64,000 bases of DNA from Neodiprion pinetum (Eukaryota; Arthropoda; Insecta; Hymenoptera; Diprionidae). The first letter of the stretch is position 1; every line of letters begins with the position of its first letter. The DNA lies in contig NC_060234.1 of assembly GCF_021155775.2 (NCBI RefSeq), positions 40,545,026 to 40,609,025 of the forward strand. Reading direction: 5' to 3'. The position numbers and the translations under genes are program-made. The notes beneath the pieces were generated by a model that was given only the letters and a program-made list of their open reading frames with translations, searched no databases and was not told the origin of the DNA. Shown here piece by piece: positions 60,429 through 64,000 of the stretch.

Positions 60429-63400
60429 CTATATGTAACTCTCATAGTTGTACTACTATTTGCGGCGGATTCTACATCGATTTCTATAAAAACTGCAAAG
60501 GTGGTGCAATACAACAACTGCAGAAGCAGAGGAATCCTGATCGCCAGATTCCGGGTTAAACTTGGCGCGATGAATCGCTGAGTTGTTTTCGACCGCAGCT
60601 CCCTGACCAGAAGTTATAATTTAGCGATAAGTCGAAGGTAGTTGAAAAACAACTGTAAGGAATGAGAGAAAAAAGATGAAAAATGATAATAAGAAAAAAA
60701 TATTCCTCGGAGAAACTTATAATATCCAGATCCGTCCGGAGATATAATACCGAGGCCGCAGCATCGCAGGGGTAAGACGGAGTGCAGGGAGAAAATCGTG
60801 CGATTAACAGCCAACTTCGCGATGCCCCAAAGCCCTGAATCCCTCCGCGTATCTACCGCATCGAAAATGCGGTCCACGTATAACGTATCACGTCGACGAG
60901 GTGCGAACCGGTTCTGATCAGAGGCGTGGAACTTCTTTCGCCCATCGCCTGGTTCCTGAAATCCTGCAGAGATGAGCTTACGAATCGCACCCCGATTTCA
61001 CCCCTGCAAAAGTGTTCTTCTTTCGGATAGAAGAGACACGCCCCCCTTGGATATTATTCATTAAACAAGCCCCTGTTTTGTCCCCCTTCATTTCGCTCTC
61101 GTTTACTCTTCGATTTTTTCACCGTTTTTTTTTTTATTTTTTTTTTTGGACGAAGTCTGGCACCGTGCAACGAAATCGTGCCCTACGCGTTTTGTACGAA
61201 TGTTTCCATAACCGCTGGATTCGACTGCCGTGCAACTCGCGGTCGTTTTGGTGCTTTTATTGGCCACTCGGGACTTCCGTTTAAACGCGTTTCACGGTTT
61301 CATCCCAGAATTAACGGCCGCGATGTAGTTGTAAACACTCGATCAGACGCATAAAACGTATGGATACCTGTAATATTTTTGCTCGCGTATCACGCATATC
61401 GTCGTGGCTATTAAATTGCACGAAATGCGATCGTAGATGGAAAATATAAATGAACGATTTTTGAATTGTGTTGATCAAAATTGCGATCACGTTTTTTTCG
61501 AAATTGTTGTAAAATGTATACTTCGCTAAACAGAAACCCGGATTCTACCACAAAATATCCAGCTCGACGTAATTACAACTTCGGGCCGGATTAATTAGGC
61601 AGCGTTTGCTGCACCTTGAACTGGATCTTGGTAAAAATTTCACCTTTCCAGAACACTGTCGAGCCTCGGGCTACGGGGTCAACGTGGTTACGGATCCACT
61701 CGCACACAACTCTTTGAGAACTCCGTGTTTCGGTCTGCACTGACCGTCGAGGAGTTTCAGAAAGATTGGAGCTGTGAGTTGAAAGCTTAAAAAATCGAAT
61801 GTTCTTGTCAGATGATAAGGAAATGTGAATGATCTGAAAACCTTGAGGAATCTTTGATTTTACGTCGATCCTAATCTTTCAGTTATTTTTTGTTTTTCTG
61901 CTTTTACCTTATTCTCGATCATTAATTTTGCTGCGAAAAATCATGCAAAGGACTTGAAAGAGCGATTTACTCTCTGTTACTTCGCTTGTTGTTTAACGAA
62001 TTATAGAAACAGTGATCAATCCATTGAATTTAATTTTTGATTCAACTGAAAAATACGCAATAAGGCAAACAACTTTTTCAGTCATGAGCATCTAAATTCC
62101 CATCAACGTTCTTGACCGATTCGTGAGTTTCGTGACACCGGGTAGATGAAAGGCGGGTAGTCGACCACTCTGACGCAAATTATGCGGGAGAATCGGCTCG
62201 GGGGCATCTGCGGTTATGCATTATACCCTGCGTGAATGTGTGAACGATATACGTGCCTACGTAGGTATATTCACAGGTTGCGAAGTGAAGTAATGAAGAC
62301 CGCAGACGGCCGAGCTACCGACAGAGTCTTGTTTATATCCAGCTCTTCTCGAATATATACAATTAGGAAGCTGTGCTCGGACATTCGCGTGTTATATGAA
62401 AAGAGGGAACGGATTTGGCAGTCGAAGAGTTACGAGCATTCGTTACGCTGCACCCACTTTGAATCATACGTATAATATATTACACCGATGACAATCTAGC
62501 TGCAAAATTTTTCGATTGATAATCGCGGCATGTGCGAATTAGCAGCGTTAATTCGTTTCTTCGTTTCTTTTTTATTTCCATTTTATGCCTCATTTCTTCT
62601 GGATTTCGTCTGATATACAGTCAAATCAATATCTCATTTAGGCAAGCACGTAATCGCAATTTGGCGAGGGATTAATTAGGAGATCGTAATGATGATTTTG
62701 TGATTATTTCAAATTGCGGCGAGGGGAATTAGAAGGGCGTAAAAAAATTCTCCCCCACAGAATCCCGACACCCCGTATAGCTCCGGAATTACGGGCCTTA
62801 TGGCCTCGGTCGGTTTTAGTAGCTCGGATATAATCACCGAGGTGAAGACCAGATCTGGAAATTGCTTTTGAGAGAAGACAGGCAGCATCGCGCGTTCTGC
62901 GAACATTCCGCGTTCTGTCACATGAACAAGAGTTCTAGGGGAATTTTCTTGATGCGTGCAACTATATTTTTGACATAATAATAATAATGATAAGAAGAAG
63001 AAGAAGCAGAAATATATCAGATTTGGCAAATCATATGAGCAGCTGATTGTAGTTCAGCAAGGAATCATTTACGTGAAAATAAACTACGGACTTAAGAGGC
63101 CGAGGATGACAAGTAAGATATCGGGAAACTCCTCCACGGATATCTGCGAGTTTGAAAATGAAATTATCCAGTGGCACGCGAGGCTGGACGAAGATAATTG
63201 TGTTCGTATTCACTTGTAAACACGCGACCCATCGCCCGAACGAAGTTATATATACGTCGAGCCTGCGTTAATATAATCCTCGGGTCGAATAGTTTGCAAA
63301 ATACTATACATGTTACGGTGATAATATCCGACGGTGGATTTACAGCTACTGATTTTAATGAATACAGCCCTGCAGGGTGTGTATTATTACGTGTTTTGTA

Positions 63401-63840
63401 CGCATACATACAAGGTGGGATGCAGTGCGAAAATAATCCTTGTTAATTCGATAATCTTCGTTAATCGAATAGCTACCCGAAATTTTGCGGCATTTCAGAA
63501 ACCCAAATGCGAAATCGCGGTGACTGTAATATTCGCAATGATACATTCCGAAACTTGTAACGCGGTTAATTAGTACCGATTGAATCGAGTGAATTTCAAG
63601 AAAAAGTAACAAAATTGAAATCATAGGTATGTGGTTGACTTTCCAGAAGTAACGAGACGTGATGAAGTTTTCGGAACTTTATAAATACCTTATAAAATTT
63701 GAGAAACTCGTGATTGATAGAAAATGTTGCAAAAATATTGGTCGTCATGAATTATCGTAGAGCAAGATAAAATTATTTGATGAAATACAAATTTCATGAG
63801 TCTTCGTAAAAAAATGTAGTTCAAACCTCGAGTTTGATTG
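60429..63840. other. Upstream region of the minus-strand gene; no further gene seen
   Basis: This should hold the promoter and any earlier exons of the minus-strand gene. No clear TATA box or further coding exon is visible. T runs occur at 61125-61147, and a short AAG tandem at 62994-63006. One AACCGGTT site (60906-60913) lies about 530 bp upstream of the candidate 5' segment. Confidence 0.5.
60906..60913. promoter_or_regulatory. AACCGGTT palindrome (Grainyhead-type site) upstream of the gene
   Basis: A perfect Grainyhead consensus located upstream of the minus-strand gene. Its position makes a role in epithelial expression conceivable, but a single 8-mer is weak evidence. Confidence 0.22.
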
Positions 63841-64000
63841 TGAGAGAAATTTTTTGTTCCGGTTACCGCTCAGACCTCAACTATTTTCATCTTTTACCGT
63901 AATCGAAAAATATGATTCTAGGTAGAAAATGAAAATTAGTTTCCTAACTGTTACCGGAAAGTCTAGTATCCGTTACTATTCTTTCTCATTACGATCACTG
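63841..64000 (+). mobile_element. Roughly 430-bp dispersed repeat, copy 3, cut by the window edge
   Basis: This copy begins TGAGAGAAATTTTTTGTTCC and matches the first 160 bp of the 47972 copy almost base for base, through the TAGGTAGAAAATGAAAATTAG and GTTACTATTCTTTCTC blocks. The remainder lies beyond the window. Confidence 0.8.

Overview
This is a eukaryotic window. There are no bacterial operons, ribosome binding sites or dense ORFs. The background is AT-rich and non-coding, with many CpG dinucleotides, microsatellites and short foldback transposon remnants. The few coding exons are bounded by GT/AG splice sites. An arthropod, probably an insect, fits best. The CpG-rich non-coding DNA and the types of dispersed repeat make a hymenopteran (a sawfly or wasp) my first guess, but nothing here fixes the species.

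The only gene I can support well lies on the minus strand at the right end (about 60.4 to 56.1 kb). A candidate 5' segment (60376-60294) carries a 21-codon upstream ORF and two possible splice donors. Coding exon A (60173-59355) contains the ATG and 271 codons. Coding exon B (56858-56095) adds 254 codons plus 2 nt. The A/B junction keeps the reading frame (phase 0) and exon B ends in phase 2. The 525 residues visible are hydrophilic and low in complexity. They include five PPxY motifs within 65 residues, a proline run and a poly-Gln tract. The Ala-rich end of exon B (AAAAFFAR) resembles, from memory, the stretch just before the motor domain of KIF26-type kinesins. That identification is tentative. 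The rest of the protein is not visible in the 56 kb downstream, so the next intron seems to run off the left edge.

A nearly perfect inverted repeat (arms of 50 and 51 nt, 61-nt loop, 60267-60428) covers the splice donors and a possible alternative start codon of this gene. It is the most unusual local structure in the window.

From 1 to 55.3 kb I see mostly intronic or intergenic DNA. It holds at least seven kinds of dispersed repeat: two foldback elements with about 200-bp inverted arms (7.6-8.3 kb and 32.7-33.4 kb); a roughly 430-bp family with copies at 4.6, 12.3, 48.0 and 63.8 kb; a palindromic family with two neighbouring copies at 55.3-55.9 kb and a relic at 11.1 kb; a foldback at 57.0-57.4 kb with a partial copy at 17.4 kb; a 145-bp element at 24.6 kb with a relic at 39.0 kb; and two old degenerate repeats at 22.7 and 42.8 kb. 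No transposase, rRNA, CRISPR array or convincing tRNA was seen. A TATA-containing, GC-rich stretch at 2.58-3.32 kb may be the first exon of an unidentified plus-strand transcript.
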